This document shows, piece after piece, positions 53,531 to 63,075 of a DNA stretch of 64,000 nt. Every line of letters begins with the position of its first letter. Position 1 is the first letter of the stretch. A program made the position numbers and the translations under genes. Source of the stretch: Variovorax boronicumulans NBRC 103145 (lineage in GTDB: Bacteria; Pseudomonadota; Gammaproteobacteria; Burkholderiales; Burkholderiaceae_C); the NCBI RefSeq assembly GCF_001591345.1, contig NZ_BCUS01000022.1, positions 1-64,000 on the forward strand. The letters are read 5' to 3'. The notes beneath the pieces are model-generated. The model saw nothing but the letters and a program-made list of their open reading frames with translations, was not told the DNA's origin and did no database searches.

Positions 53531-54484
53531 TCAGGGCCGCGGCGCGGTGGCGCTGCGTACCAGCGCGACGTGGGCGGGAAGAAAGTGGAAGTCGGCGCCC
53601 AGCGGCATGTCGAGCGTGAGCATTCCGCCCCGCGCGTTCGCGTCGCCGATCCAGCTGCGCAGCTGCGTCGCAGAGAAGCGCGGCGCACTCGGTTGGGCCC
53701 AGGAGGCGCCCAGCGGCGTCAGCACATGCAGCCGGAGTTCGGAGGGCGGTGAGGCCAGGCGTGCGGCGGGCTGCAGGTACTCGCCCGCCATGAGGTTCTG
53801 GCACGGCGCGCTCTTGAGGCTGAAGCGCGCCGCCCCCTCGCCGGCATTGAAGGCCAGCCACCGGGTGGGTGCGCCGTTGCGCGCGGCCGCGCAGAACCGA
53901 TCCCAGTCGCGCGTCGTCATGCCCGTCGTGTTGTAGACGCCATCGAACCACCAGCCCGTGGCGACTGCGCCGTAGTGCTGCGACCAGCTGTCGATCACCG
54001 CCGACCAGGCGGCGATGAAGCGCGTCGGCGGTGGCTGCTGTTCGGAGACATCGCCCAGGCACTCCATCAGGTAGGCATCCCCTTGCGGCGCGCGGAAGGG
54101 CAGGTAGAGGATCAGCGCGATGCCGTGGCGGCGCAGCGCGCGGCCGATCTCCATCGGCAGGTCGCGCGGCGAACGGTGCGCGGCGCTGCGCGGGCACAGC
54201 GCTTCGAGGGCGGCGTTCGGCGCGATGAACTGGCCGTTGTTCTGCCCGAGCGTGAGGATGAGATGGCTGGCGCGCATCTCCGCGAGCGAGGCGGCGAAGG
54301 CGTCGACGTCGAAGCGACCGATGCCGGCGATGGACTGCTTGTCGGGCAGGTAATGCACCATCACGCCGAAGCCCGGGACGCTCTGCGTTTCCGGCAGTGC
54401 GGCGGCGGCGGGCCGCGCCCACCCGGCCAGCCCGAGCGCCAGCACCGCGAGCGCGCGAAGCAGGGAGCGTGCGCGGTTCGTCAT
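53531..54484 (-). CDS. Exported GH29-like glycosidase (alpha-L-fucosidase fold)
   Basis: 317 residues with a signal peptide (SLLRALAVLALGLAG... AAA-LPE). GH29 pattern: FGVMVHYLP near the start, FDVDAFAASLAEMRASHLILTLGQNNGQF, and GWWFDGVYN, where Asp181 takes the place of the GH29 nucleophile in WFDG. A C-terminal beta domain may be short. The classical HHDGF motif is changed to QNNGQF, so activity is uncertain. In an operon that makes GDP-fucose, a periplasmic fucosidase-like protein could trim or release the polymer. Confidence 0.65.
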   Translation of the reverse strand: MTNRARSLLRALAVLALGLAGWARPAAAALPETQSVPGFGVMVHYLPDKQSIAGIGRFDVDAFAASLAEMRASHLILTLGQNNGQFIAPNAALEALCPRSAAHRSPRDLPMEIGRALRRHGIALILYLPFRAPQGDAYLMECLGDVSEQQPPPTRFIAAWSAVIDSWSQHYGAVATGWWFDGVYNTTGMTTRDWDRFCAAARNGAPTRWLAFNAGEGAARFSLKSAPCQNLMAGEYLQPAARLASPPSELRLHVLTPLGASWAQPSAPRFSATQLRSWIGDANARGGMLTLDMPLGADFHFLPAHVALVRSATAPRP

Positions 54485-55572
54485 GGCGTGGCCCTCGCCA
54501 GCGACGCGTCACCGCGCTTCAGCCTGAGGTAACTCGCCGCCACCGCGCCCGGCGTGCAGGCCCGTGAGAGCGACCACGCGGGGCGCGTGCGCTGGTGCGC
54601 GGCCAGGTAGCGCTCGATGTTGCCGAGGCCGACGAATTCGTTGCTGATGAAGAACGCGTAGCCCGCGAAGAGCTCGCGGTGCACCGGAAGGTCCGAGAGC
54701 AGCAGCGGCACGCCCAGCGTGGCCGCCTCGGCGGCCGACAGGTTGAAGCCCTCGAAGGTGGACAGCGAGATGAAGGCCGTCGCGCCCCGGTACAGCCGCA
54801 GGAGCTCGTCCCGCGACACCAGCCCCCGGTGCCGCACGCAGCCGCGGAACGCGGGCGCCATGGCCGAGATCATGCGTTCGACCTCCTTGGCGCCGTTGCC
54901 GGTGATGTCGAGGTAGTCGACCAGGCCCTGGCGCTTCATGCGCACGAAGAGCTTCAGGATGCCTTCGAAGTTCTTGTGCGGGTAGTAGTGGTAGGCCGCG
55001 ATCAGGTAGCGCCCGTCAGGCGCTGCCGTGCTGTCGGCGCTAGCGGCGACGGCACCCGCATCCACGGGATTGAAGATCACCGCCGGGTGCTCGCAGCGCC
55101 TGAAGTGCCGCTCGAAATCTTCCTGGCTGCTGCGGCTGATGAAGACCACGTCGGCGGCGCTGCGTGCGACGCGGTGCAGGTTCCAGTCGAGCCAGAGGCG
55201 CTTGCGCGCGCTGAAGTACTGCGGGTACGACTTGTACTGCACGTCGTGCACCACCACGATCGAATCCCGATGGCGGCTGAAGGGCGCCAGCAGCGAGAAC
55301 GGCAGGAAGTAGTTCGGGAACAGCGAGTACACGCGCTCCCCGCGCAGCCACCCGCGCATCAGGTGGACGTTGTAGAGCAGCGTGTCGAGGATGAAGCGGC
55401 TGATCTTCAGCCGCCGCGCGGCCGCGTACAGGTGCGGATGGCGCTCGCTGATCGGCTGCACCTCGTGGCCCGGCGCGTCGCGCATGCTCTCGAGCAGCAC
55501 CTCGGACACGTTCAGCACCCCGCCCGCCGACGCGTTGAGCCGGATCGTGTCGTAGAAGAGGTAGGTGGCCAT
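54481..55572 (-). CDS. Glycosyltransferase family 4
   Basis: 363 residues, GT-B fold. HDVQYKSYPQYFSARKRLWLDWN in the N-domain; C-domain with YLIAAYHYYPHKNFEGILKLF and EGFNLSAAEAATLGVPLLLSDLPVHRELFAG, the E-x7-E nucleotide-sugar motif. Adds one sugar of the repeat unit; donor unknown. Stop overlaps the GH29-like start by four bases. Confidence 0.88.
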   Translation of the reverse strand: MATYLFYDTIRLNASAGGVLNVSEVLLESMRDAPGHEVQPISERHPHLYAAARRLKISRFILDTLLYNVHLMRGWLRGERVYSLFPNYFLPFSLLAPFSRHRDSIVVVHDVQYKSYPQYFSARKRLWLDWNLHRVARSAADVVFISRSSQEDFERHFRRCEHPAVIFNPVDAGAVAASADSTAAPDGRYLIAAYHYYPHKNFEGILKLFVRMKRQGLVDYLDITGNGAKEVERMISAMAPAFRGCVRHRGLVSRDELLRLYRGATAFISLSTFEGFNLSAAEAATLGVPLLLSDLPVHRELFAGYAFFISNEFVGLGNIERYLAAHQRTRPAWSLSRACTPGAVAASYLRLKRGDASLARATP

Positions 55573-55596
55573 GGTCGCTCCCGGGTGCTTGCGTTC

Positions 55597-56910
55597 TCAT
55601 GCGGTCGGCAGGCTGGCGCGCGCCGGGCGGGGGGCCGGCCTGCGGAACCACGCCGCGAGGCTGCCGGCGACGACGGCCGCGACCAGCCCCGAGACGGCGA
55701 ACGGTCCCCAGCCCAGGATCGGCCCGCGCAGGAACGGCACGTAGGCCGCCAGCAGCACCAGCGCGCACAGGTAGCCGGCCGTCAGCGTGCGTTGCGGGTC
55801 GATGGCCTTGTCGACGAGGCGAAAGAGCGCCGAGACCGCGAAGCCCAGCAGGGCCGGGCCCGCCAGACCGAAGTCGAAGTAGGCGGTGGTGAAGGGCGGC
55901 AGCGACAGGTTGCTCTGCGAGAAGTTGCCCAGCACGGCTGGCCAGCCGAGTGGGTCGTAGCCCGGGAACATCTTCAGTTCGCGCGGCAGGATGAAGGAGA
56001 AGGCCGAGAGCAGGTAGCGCCCGTAGCCCAGATCGGGCGAGGGCGCGCGCTCCAGGATGCCCGCGACGACGAACATCGCGTCGAAGTCCTGGCTGAAGGG
56101 GTACGACGCCAGCTCCGCGCCCCACATGGCGTCGCGCGAGATCAGGTTCAGCACCGGCCCCAGGCCCGCGATGGCGCCGAAGATCACGGCGGCGAGCGTC
56201 CACCGGTGGCGACGTCCCAGCGCATGGATGAGCAGCGGCAGCAGCCCGATCAGGATGACCTGGCGTGCCGTGTTGACCGGGTTCGCGGCGATGGCGGCCA
56301 GCGCGAATGAGAGGCCCGCGACGCACCAGGCCCACAGCGTGCGCTGGCGCGTGGCGTGGATCGCGAGCGCCACGCAGCACAGCAGCACCATGAGTTTGGG
56401 CAGCGTGGAATAGACGATGTACTGGACCGGCGCGGCCTCCTCTTCGGAAATCACGCCGCGCGCCGTGAAGTTCATGTCGGGGCGCAGGAAGAGCATGGCG
56501 AACGCCACCTCCAGGCAGGCCAGCAGCAGGAAGGGGTGGGCGACGCCAGCGCCGAGCGCGCGCTGCGCCGGCCGGGGCGCGGCGGGCGGCTCGGGCAGGC
56601 CCAGCCGTGCGGCTTCCACGCCGGCCATGTACAGCAGCACGAGCATCAGCCCCTGCGTGTGCGCGGCCTGCCCGACGATGCCCACCTCCCAGAAGTCGGT
56701 GTCGGTCGCGATCTGCATCGCCGGCGCCAGCGAGAAGTAGATGAGAACCGCCGTGTAGTGGATCAGCAGGAACACGCTGTCGCTGGCGGTGCCCAGCATC
56801 GACAGCTGCACCACCGTCAGCACGAACACCACCCCGTAACCCCAGACAGGATCGATCAGCCCGCACAGCGCGGCGCAGACGATGCCGGACCAGAAGACGA
56901 GGGTTCTCAT
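55597..56910 (-). CDS. Wzy-like polysaccharide polymerase
   Basis: 437 residues, about 11-12 membrane helices with a large periplasmic loop around residues 290-350 (SRDAMWGAELASYPFSQDFDAM...LPRELKMFPGYD). Such proteins are poorly conserved in sequence; topology and position with Wzx, Wzc and Wza indicate the repeat-unit polymerase. ATG 56910 chosen as the signal-anchor starts at once; an upstream in-frame start would add 24 charged residues. Confidence 0.75.
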   Translation of the reverse strand: MRTLVFWSGIVCAALCGLIDPVWGYGVVFVLTVVQLSMLGTASDSVFLLIHYTAVLIYFSLAPAMQIATDTDFWEVGIVGQAAHTQGLMLVLLYMAGVEAARLGLPEPPAAPRPAQRALGAGVAHPFLLLACLEVAFAMLFLRPDMNFTARGVISEEEAAPVQYIVYSTLPKLMVLLCCVALAIHATRQRTLWAWCVAGLSFALAAIAANPVNTARQVILIGLLPLLIHALGRRHRWTLAAVIFGAIAGLGPVLNLISRDAMWGAELASYPFSQDFDAMFVVAGILERAPSPDLGYGRYLLSAFSFILPRELKMFPGYDPLGWPAVLGNFSQSNLSLPPFTTAYFDFGLAGPALLGFAVSALFRLVDKAIDPQRTLTAGYLCALVLLAAYVPFLRGPILGWGPFAVSGLVAAVVAGSLAAWFRRPAPRPARASLPTA

Positions 56911-56929
56911 GGCGAGGTCCGTTTCTGCT

Positions 56930-57907
56930 TCAGGCGTGCTCGGCCTCGGCGGCGGTCCGGCGCGCCGTCTGGTAGTCCGCATAGGTGCGGCGCAGCCCTT
57001 CGGCCAGCGGCACCGTGGCGTGCCACCCGAAGCTGGCCGCGCGCGACACGTCCAGCAGCTTTCGCGGTGCGCCGTCGGGCTGGGCCAGGTCGTAGTGGAT
57101 GCTGCCCTCGTAGCCCACCACCTCGCGGATGTGCTCCACCAGTTCGGCGATCGAGACGTCCTCGCCCGTGCCGAGGTTGATGTGGCCGCGCATCGGATCG
57201 GTGTGCTGGTCGTAGGCGGCGCGCGACAGGTTCATCACGTCCAGGCAGCCTTCGACCATGTCGTCCACGTACAGGAACTCGCGCCGCGCCCGGCCGCTGC
57301 CCCAGATCAGCACGCTCGGCGTGCGGCTGATCTTGGCCAGGTGAAAGCGCTGGATCAGCGCCGGCACCACGTGGCTGTTCTCCAGGTGGTAGTTGTCGCC
57401 GGGGCCATAGAGGTTGCTCGGCATCACGCTGCGGAAGTCGACGCCGTGCGTGGCGCCGTACTGCCGGTTGTAGCTCTCGCACAGCTTGATGCCCGCGATC
57501 TTGGCGATCGCGTAGGGCTCGTTGGTGGGCTCGAGCTTGCCGGTGAGCAGGGCCTCTTCGCGGATCGGCTGTTCGGCCAGCCGCGGATAGATGCAACTCG
57601 AGCCGAGGAACAGCAGCCGCTTGACGCCGGCGAGAAAGGCCTGGTGCGTGAGGTTGGCCGCGATCAGCAGGTTCTCGTAGATGAACTGCGCGGGGTAGGT
57701 CATGTTGGCGTGGATGCCGCCGACCTTGGCCGCCGCCACGTAGACCTGGTCGACGCGCTCGGTCGCGAAGAAGCGCGCGACCGCCGCCTGGTCGAGCAGG
57801 TCGAGCTCGGCGTGGCTGCGCGTCACGACCTCGTGGCCGAGTTCGCCCAGGCGCCTCGTGAGCGTCTGGCCGACCATTCCGCGATGACCTGCAACATAGA
57901 TTCGCAT
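56930..57907 (-). CDS. fcl: GDP-L-fucose synthase
   Basis: 325 residues. SDR epimerase/reductase acting on the Gmd product. [53 protein letters not shown], catalytic [32 protein letters not shown]. With gmd and manC this makes GDP-L-fucose from mannose-1-phosphate. Confidence 0.96.
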   Translation of the reverse strand: MRIYVAGHRGMVGQTLTRRLGELGHEVVTRSHAELDLLDQAAVARFFATERVDQVYVAAAKVGGIHANMTYPAQFIYENLLIAANLTHQAFLAGVKRLLFLGSSCIYPRLAEQPIREEALLTGKLEPTNEPYAIAKIAGIKLCESYNRQYGATHGVDFRSVMPSNLYGPGDNYHLENSHVVPALIQRFHLAKISRTPSVLIWGSGRARREFLYVDDMVEGCLDVMNLSRAAYDQHTDPMRGHINLGTGEDVSIAELVEHIREVVGYEGSIHYDLAQPDGAPRKLLDVSRAASFGWHATVPLAEGLRRTYADYQTARRTAAEAEHA

Positions 57908-57944
57908 GGCGTTCTTTCAGTGAAGGAAGAGGGGACTGCGGGTC

Positions 57945-58625
57945 TCAGCGCGAACCGCGCGCCCCGAGCACGACGCGGAAGGTCTTCAGCAGGATCACGA
58001 CGTCGCGCAGCAGCGAGAGCGTGGCGACGTACTCGGCGTCCATGGCCGCGCGGCGGCGGTAGCTCACCTCGTTGCGTCCGCTGATCTGCCACAGGCCCGT
58101 GATGCCCGGGCGCACGGCGCAGTAGTACGCCCAGTACGGGCCGTACAGCTCCTTCTGCGCAAACATGCAGGGGCGCGGGCCGACCATGCTCATGTCGCCC
58201 TTGAGCACGTTCCAGAACTGCGGAAACTCGTCGATGCTGTAGCGGCGCAGGAAGGCGCCGAAGCGGGTGATCCGCGGGTCGTGCTCGAGCTTCTGGAACT
58301 TCTCCCATTCGCGCCGCGCCGCGTCGTTCTCGCGCAGGTGCCGGGCCAGCAGGGCATCGGCGTCGGGCGCCATGGTGCGGAACTTGTAGAAGCGGAAGAT
58401 CCGGCCGTCCCTGCCGTAGCGCGGCTGCACGTAGATGGCCGGGCCGCCCGAGGTCAGCAGCACGCCGAGGGCGATCAGCGCGTAGGCCCAGCCCAGGAAC
58501 AGGAAGAAGGCGCCCGCCAGGAGGATGTCCATGGTGCGCTTGGCGGCCTGCAGGAGCCGCGAGCCGCCCACCGGCACGGGGCGTGCGGCGCTGCGGTGCG
58601 GCGTGCGTGAAAGGTGCGTGCTCAT
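57945..58625 (-). CDS. Initiating undecaprenyl-phosphate sugar phosphotransferase (WcaJ type, short form)
   Basis: 226 residues. A single N-terminal reentrant helix (LLAGAFFLFLGWAYALIALG), then the catalytic bacterial-sugar-transferase domain: FRFYKFRTM, KLEHDPRITRFGAFLRRYSIDEFPQFWNVLKGDMSMVGPRP and RPGITGLWQISGRNE. It lacks the four-helix and CoA-binding parts of full WcaJ, so it is a monotopic PglC/WecP-type enzyme. Attaches the first sugar-1-P to the lipid carrier. ATGA overlap with wzc. Confidence 0.92.
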   Translation of the reverse strand: MSTHLSRTPHRSAARPVPVGGSRLLQAAKRTMDILLAGAFFLFLGWAYALIALGVLLTSGGPAIYVQPRYGRDGRIFRFYKFRTMAPDADALLARHLRENDAARREWEKFQKLEHDPRITRFGAFLRRYSIDEFPQFWNVLKGDMSMVGPRPCMFAQKELYGPYWAYYCAVRPGITGLWQISGRNEVSYRRRAAMDAEYVATLSLLRDVVILLKTFRVVLGARGSR

Positions 58626-60901
58626 GATGTCGCGCGCTCCGGTTCGGCGCGGGGGGTGTGCCCCAGCGCGGGCGGATAGATGTTCGGCGGCAGGCCGTAG
58701 GGCCCGTAGTCGTAGCCGTAGGCGTTGTGGCGTTGCCGCGCGTCCTGCGCGTTGAGCACCACGCCGTGGAACGCCGCGCCCACGTGCGCCAGCCGCTTCG
58801 CACTCTCCACCAGGTCGCCCAGCTCGCTGTCGCCGGCGCGGGCCACGAGCATCAGGGTGCCCACGTCCGGTGACATCGCCACGGTCTCGGTCGCCAGCAG
58901 GATCGGCGGGGCATCGATGACCACCGCGTCGTACAGCGCCGAGAGGGTCTCCAGCAACCGCGTGAACGCAGTGGAACCCATCATCGTGGCCGGATCGAGC
59001 GGCAGCTTGCCGGTGGTGATCACGTCCAGGTGCGGCAGCACCTGCGCATGCACCGCCTGCGCGAGCGTGGCGGTGCCGGCGATCAGCTCCGACAGGCCGG
59101 TGGTCGCCTTGAGCCCGAACTGGCTCGCCAGCTTGCCGCGGCGCATGTCGGCGTCGATCAGCAGCACGCGCCTGCCGGAGGCCGCCAGCACGGCCGAGAA
59201 GTTCGCCGACAGGAAGGTCTTGCCCGCGCCCGGCGTGGCGCTGGTCAGCAGGATGCGGTTGTTCTGCGCGCCCGCCATCAGGAAGCCCAGCGCGGTGCGC
59301 AGCCTGCGCACGCCTTCGAGCGCCGGGTCGTCCGGGTGCGAGGCCGCCAGCAGCTTCACGCCGGGCTTGCCCTGGCGGATGGCGCGGTCGAGCGTGCCCT
59401 GCCGCGTGCTGAGTGCGATCGTGCTGTAGACGTTCAGGCCGGTGCGCATCTCGATCTCGTCGGGGGTGGCGACCGTGTTCTTGAGCACCTTGCGAAGCAC
59501 CGACGTGACCGCGCCCAGGAACAGCCCCACGACCAGCGCCAGCGCCATCACGATCACCGCCTTGGGCCGCACCGGCTTCTCGGGCGACAGTGCCTGGTCG
59601 AGCACGCGCACGTTGCCGATGCGGCCTTCGCGGGCCAGGCGCATCTGCAGCGAGCTGTTCAGGAGCGACGAATAGAGCTCGGTGTTGACCTTGATGTCGC
59701 GCTGCATGCGCAGCGAGTTCTGCTGCAGCATCGGCATGCGGCGGATGCGGTTGTCCACGCCGCCCAGCTCCTTGCGCAACGAGGCGATCTGCGCGTCGAG
59801 CGTGATCAGCATCGGGTGCTGGCTGGTGAAGCGGCTCGCCAGGTCCAGGCGCTTCTGGCGCGCGTCGAGCAGCTTGGCCTGCAGGTCGACGTTCTGCGAC
59901 AGCGCGTTGCGCGCCTCGTCGTCCAGGCTGATGGTTCCGTTCTGGTTGCGGTACTGGTTGTAGGCCTCTTCCGACTGTTCCAGCTGCTGCTTGAACTTGG
60001 GCAGCTCGGTGCCCAGGAAGTTCAGCGTGCGCTCGGCCTGCGCGGTCTTCTGGTCGATGTTCTGGCGCATGTACAGGCGCGCCACTTCGTTGAGCAGGTT
60101 CGCCAGGTGCTCGCGATCGTCGGTCTGCCAGCTCACGTCGATCACGCTGGACTGCTTGCCTTTCTCGATCACGCGCAGCTCGCGCTGCAGCTCGAGCATG
60201 GTGAGCTGCGTGGAATGCCGCGTCAGCTCGAAGGCGCCGCCGGGCCGGGCGTCGATCGAGGCCACGAGCAGATGGACCGTGCCGCCCGGCACCGAGCTGT
60301 CCTGCGGCTCGCCGACCCGGCCGTGCAGCGGGGTGGCGAGGTCGGGGTGCGTCAGCGTGTAGGCGCCGTCCTTGCCGGCGGTCAGCAGGAACTTCTTGCC
60401 CTCGAGGGCCGGCGGCACGTCCATCTGCGCGACCGCGATCCGCTCGGTGCCCGACACGTAGCCGCGCATGCCGAGGAAGCCCGGCCTGGACAGCGTCTTC
60501 GAATGCCGTGCGATGAAGGCGCCCACGACCGGGATGTAGTGCGGCCGTGCCTTGATGAACAGCTTGGTGTTCTCGATCGCCTGGCCGAGCACCATGCGCG
60601 ACTTCAGGATCTCGGCCTCGCCCGAGGTCGGCGTCTTCACGCCCACGCCGTTGACCGCGGCATCGCCCGCGCCGCCGGGCGAGCGTTCGGCATCCTCGAG
60701 CTGGATCAGCACGTTCGCTTCGTACACGCGCGGCCCGAAGAGCGCGTAGCCCGCGCCCAGCACCAACACCGCGGCGGTGACCGAGGCGATCAGCCATCGG
60801 TTGTCCAGCATCAGGTCGACGTATTCCTTGAACCGCGAGTGCGGGCGCTCGGGTTCCGGGCTGTACGGTGCGGGAAGCGGGGGGTACCAACGCGCATTCA
60901 T
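58622..60901 (-). CDS. wzc: Wzc-type tyrosine autokinase and copolymerase
   Basis: 759 residues. N-terminal Wzz/GNVR chain-length domain between two membrane helices (WLIASVTAAVLVLGAGYALF and AVIVMALALVVGLFLGAV) with a periplasmic coiled coil; cytoplasmic BY-kinase with Walker A SATPGAGKTFLSAN, A' LLIDADMR and Walker B VIDAPP. The tail has a Tyr cluster (AYGYDYGPYG...IY). ATG 60901 is preferred to a GTG nine bases earlier because AAGAAGG is spaced correctly. Controls polymer length and Wza-linked export. Confidence 0.94.
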   Translation of the reverse strand: MNARWYPPLPAPYSPEPERPHSRFKEYVDLMLDNRWLIASVTAAVLVLGAGYALFGPRVYEANVLIQLEDAERSPGGAGDAAVNGVGVKTPTSGEAEILKSRMVLGQAIENTKLFIKARPHYIPVVGAFIARHSKTLSRPGFLGMRGYVSGTERIAVAQMDVPPALEGKKFLLTAGKDGAYTLTHPDLATPLHGRVGEPQDSSVPGGTVHLLVASIDARPGGAFELTRHSTQLTMLELQRELRVIEKGKQSSVIDVSWQTDDREHLANLLNEVARLYMRQNIDQKTAQAERTLNFLGTELPKFKQQLEQSEEAYNQYRNQNGTISLDDEARNALSQNVDLQAKLLDARQKRLDLASRFTSQHPMLITLDAQIASLRKELGGVDNRIRRMPMLQQNSLRMQRDIKVNTELYSSLLNSSLQMRLAREGRIGNVRVLDQALSPEKPVRPKAVIVMALALVVGLFLGAVTSVLRKVLKNTVATPDEIEMRTGLNVYSTIALSTRQGTLDRAIRQGKPGVKLLAASHPDDPALEGVRRLRTALGFLMAGAQNNRILLTSATPGAGKTFLSANFSAVLAASGRRVLLIDADMRRGKLASQFGLKATTGLSELIAGTATLAQAVHAQVLPHLDVITTGKLPLDPATMMGSTAFTRLLETLSALYDAVVIDAPPILLATETVAMSPDVGTLMLVARAGDSELGDLVESAKRLAHVGAAFHGVVLNAQDARQRHNAYGYDYGPYGLPPNIYPPALGHTPRAEPERATS

Positions 60902-60944
60902 GGGCTTCACCTTCTTTGTCGTGTTCGGGCCGGGGCTGCGCGGC

Positions 60945-62123
60945 CTACCTGCTGCGGGCGGTGTCGCGCGCGAGGTTGATCACCTGGGCGGCGGGAAGGA
61001 TCAGGTTGGCGACCCGGTTCCACGAGACCAGCGGCACGCGGTCGACGTAGACCACGTCGCGCGGCCGCAGCTCGAAGCGGTCGGCCAGTGCGAGCGCGGC
61101 CGGGTTCTTCGCGTTCAGGCTGAAGATCTGCGGCGTGTCGGGCGTCTGCGGCGAGTTGCGGATCACGTAGATCTGCCCGGGGTCGGCCGTGAGCAGGTCG
61201 GGCCCGCCCGCATCGCCGAGGGCCTCGTTCAGGCTCATGCGGCCGTTGCGCATCAGCAGTGCCGAGGGCCGCAGGATCTCGCCCATCACGTAGATGCGGC
61301 TGTCGTCCCGGCTGCCGACGTACACGATGTCGCCGTTGCGCAGCGGGATGTTGTTGGCGTCGGCGCCGAAGCGCTTGAGCTGCATCAGGTCGATGACCAC
61401 CGTGCGGTCGCCGCGCGTGAGCGTCACATGCGAACGGTCGCCCCCGGCGGTGATGCTGCCCGCGCGGTTGAGCGCCTCGGACAGCGTCATCGGGATGTCC
61501 GTGAAGATCTGCAGCCCCGGCGTGCGGACCTCGCCCTCGACATAGGCGCGCTGACTGCGGAACGACTGGATGCGCACGCTCACCAGCGGTGCCTTGATGA
61601 TGCTGCCGATGCGCTTGGCGATCAGCTCGGACGCACCGCTTTCCGTCAGGCCCTGCAGCCGGGTGCGGCCGATGTAGGGAAAGCTGATCTCGCCCGCGGC
61701 ATCGACGATGAAGCCCGGCGCCACGGTGACGCCGGTCGGGTCGCTCTGCTGCGCGATCACCGCGCCCAGGTTGGGCTGCAGCTCGGGGTTGTTGTAGACG
61801 GTGATGCCCACCACGTCCCCCGGCCCGATGGTGTAGGGCGCGGGCCGGCCGAACAGCGCCTTCACGTCGGGCGGGATGCCCGTGTTCCCGGCGAGTTGCG
61901 CGCGGACCAGCTCCGGCGTGATGGCCGCGATCCTGCCGCCGGCCGTGCCGTCGGCCGATTGCAGCGGGCCCGGCGTGCCGAAGCCGGGTGCGCAGCCGCA
62001 CAAGCCGAGCGACAGCAGCAGCGCCATGGCGCGCGACCGGAAGCGGCCACCGGGAAGGGCGCGGGCGCCCTCGGTGGCGAGGAGGCGCTCGCCGCGCGGG
62101 TTCGCTGGGGTTGCGGATGTCAT
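60945..62123 (-). CDS. wza: Wza-type outer-membrane polysaccharide export lipoprotein
   Basis: 392 residues. Lipobox-like LCGC after MALLLSLGLCGC; the 32 residues before it form an unusually long, Arg-rich n-region, so translation might start at the internal Met33. Poly-export domain YTIGPGDVVGITVYNNPELQ, then repeated SLBB units (RAYVEGEVRTPGLQIFT; RIYVMGEILRPSALL). Forms the outer-membrane channel. 43 bases before wzc. Confidence 0.92.
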   Translation of the reverse strand: MTSATPANPRGERLLATEGARALPGGRFRSRAMALLLSLGLCGCAPGFGTPGPLQSADGTAGGRIAAITPELVRAQLAGNTGIPPDVKALFGRPAPYTIGPGDVVGITVYNNPELQPNLGAVIAQQSDPTGVTVAPGFIVDAAGEISFPYIGRTRLQGLTESGASELIAKRIGSIIKAPLVSVRIQSFRSQRAYVEGEVRTPGLQIFTDIPMTLSEALNRAGSITAGGDRSHVTLTRGDRTVVIDLMQLKRFGADANNIPLRNGDIVYVGSRDDSRIYVMGEILRPSALLMRNGRMSLNEALGDAGGPDLLTADPGQIYVIRNSPQTPDTPQIFSLNAKNPAALALADRFELRPRDVVYVDRVPLVSWNRVANLILPAAQVINLARDTARSR

Positions 62124-62151
62124 GGCAATCTCCTTGGCTTCGGTTGTTGTT

Positions 62152-63075
62152 TCAGGGCGCGGCGAGCGTGGCCGGGATCGCGCGCGGGGTGCCTGTCGCC
62201 GGACGGTCCTGCCGCTGCGGGCTGCCGGTGGCCAGACAGTGCTCGACGACCCAGTCGCCGACGGACTGCAGGAAGAGCTGCTGGCCCTTCACCGTGCAGA
62301 CGGTGTGGTCCACGTCCCGCATGAACTCGTACTGCAGGCCCTGCATGAACGGTTCGCGGCGCAGGGCGCCGAGCTGGTCGCGGTCGCGGTCGCAGACATG
62401 CAGCGATCCCGAATACAGCAGCTGCACCGCCACCTCGCGTTCGACCAGCCGCTTCATCGTGGCTTCGAACCAGATCGCGTTGACGTTGGGCGGCCGCCGG
62501 TCCACGAAGTAGCCCGGCAGCGGCTTGCCCACCGTGCTGCCCGGCAGATGGCGCAGCACCCAGCGCCGCGCCTTGCCGGGGAACGACGGGTGCAGCGGCG
62601 CCGCGAGCGCGCGGCGCACCGTGAGCTCCCAGCGCGTGCGCCGCTGGGGGAAGGCAAAGCCGTCGAACAGCGAGAGCGCCACCATGCGCGCGTCCACCGC
62701 GGCGGCCGACATGGCGTGCTCCACGCCCGAGCACATGGCCACGGTCGCGAACTGGCCGATGCCCTGCATGCGTTGCACGAGGTCCATGGCGGCCTGCAGG
62801 CTGTGTACCGCGCGCGTCTGCAGGTCGGGCCCGGTGTCCAGCGCCTCGCTGTCGCCGATGCCGCCCAGGTCGAAGCGCAGGCTGCCCACGCCGCGCGCGG
62901 CCAGCAGGTGCGCCAGCTTCACGTTGATGCGGCGCGGCCCGACGCGGTGGTTCGCGCCCATGTTGAACATCAGGCAGGCGACGGGGGCCGGCACGCGCTG
63001 CGCGGGGAGGGTGAGCATGCCCATCAGTGCGTTGCCGGGGCCGAAGCACACCGGGGTCTGCGTCATGTCATTCAT
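62152..63075 (-). CDS. EPS-locus alpha/beta hydrolase 1 (Cys at nucleophile elbow)
   Basis: 307 residues, alpha/beta hydrolase fold with RFDLGGIGDSE. The elbow reads AMCSG (113-117), so a Cys occupies the nucleophile position of GxSxG. A His lies in RDVDHTVCTVKGQ near the C-terminus. Resembles hydrolase 1 of exosortase-A/polysaccharide loci. Role unknown, perhaps in removing acyl groups or precursors. Start overlaps the stop of hydrolase 2. Confidence 0.72.
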   Translation of the reverse strand: MNDMTQTPVCFGPGNALMGMLTLPAQRVPAPVACLMFNMGANHRVGPRRINVKLAHLLAARGVGSLRFDLGGIGDSEALDTGPDLQTRAVHSLQAAMDLVQRMQGIGQFATVAMCSGVEHAMSAAAVDARMVALSLFDGFAFPQRRTRWELTVRRALAAPLHPSFPGKARRWVLRHLPGSTVGKPLPGYFVDRRPPNVNAIWFEATMKRLVEREVAVQLLYSGSLHVCDRDRDQLGALRREPFMQGLQYEFMRDVDHTVCTVKGQQLFLQSVGDWVVEHCLATGSPQRQDRPATGTPRAIPATLAAP

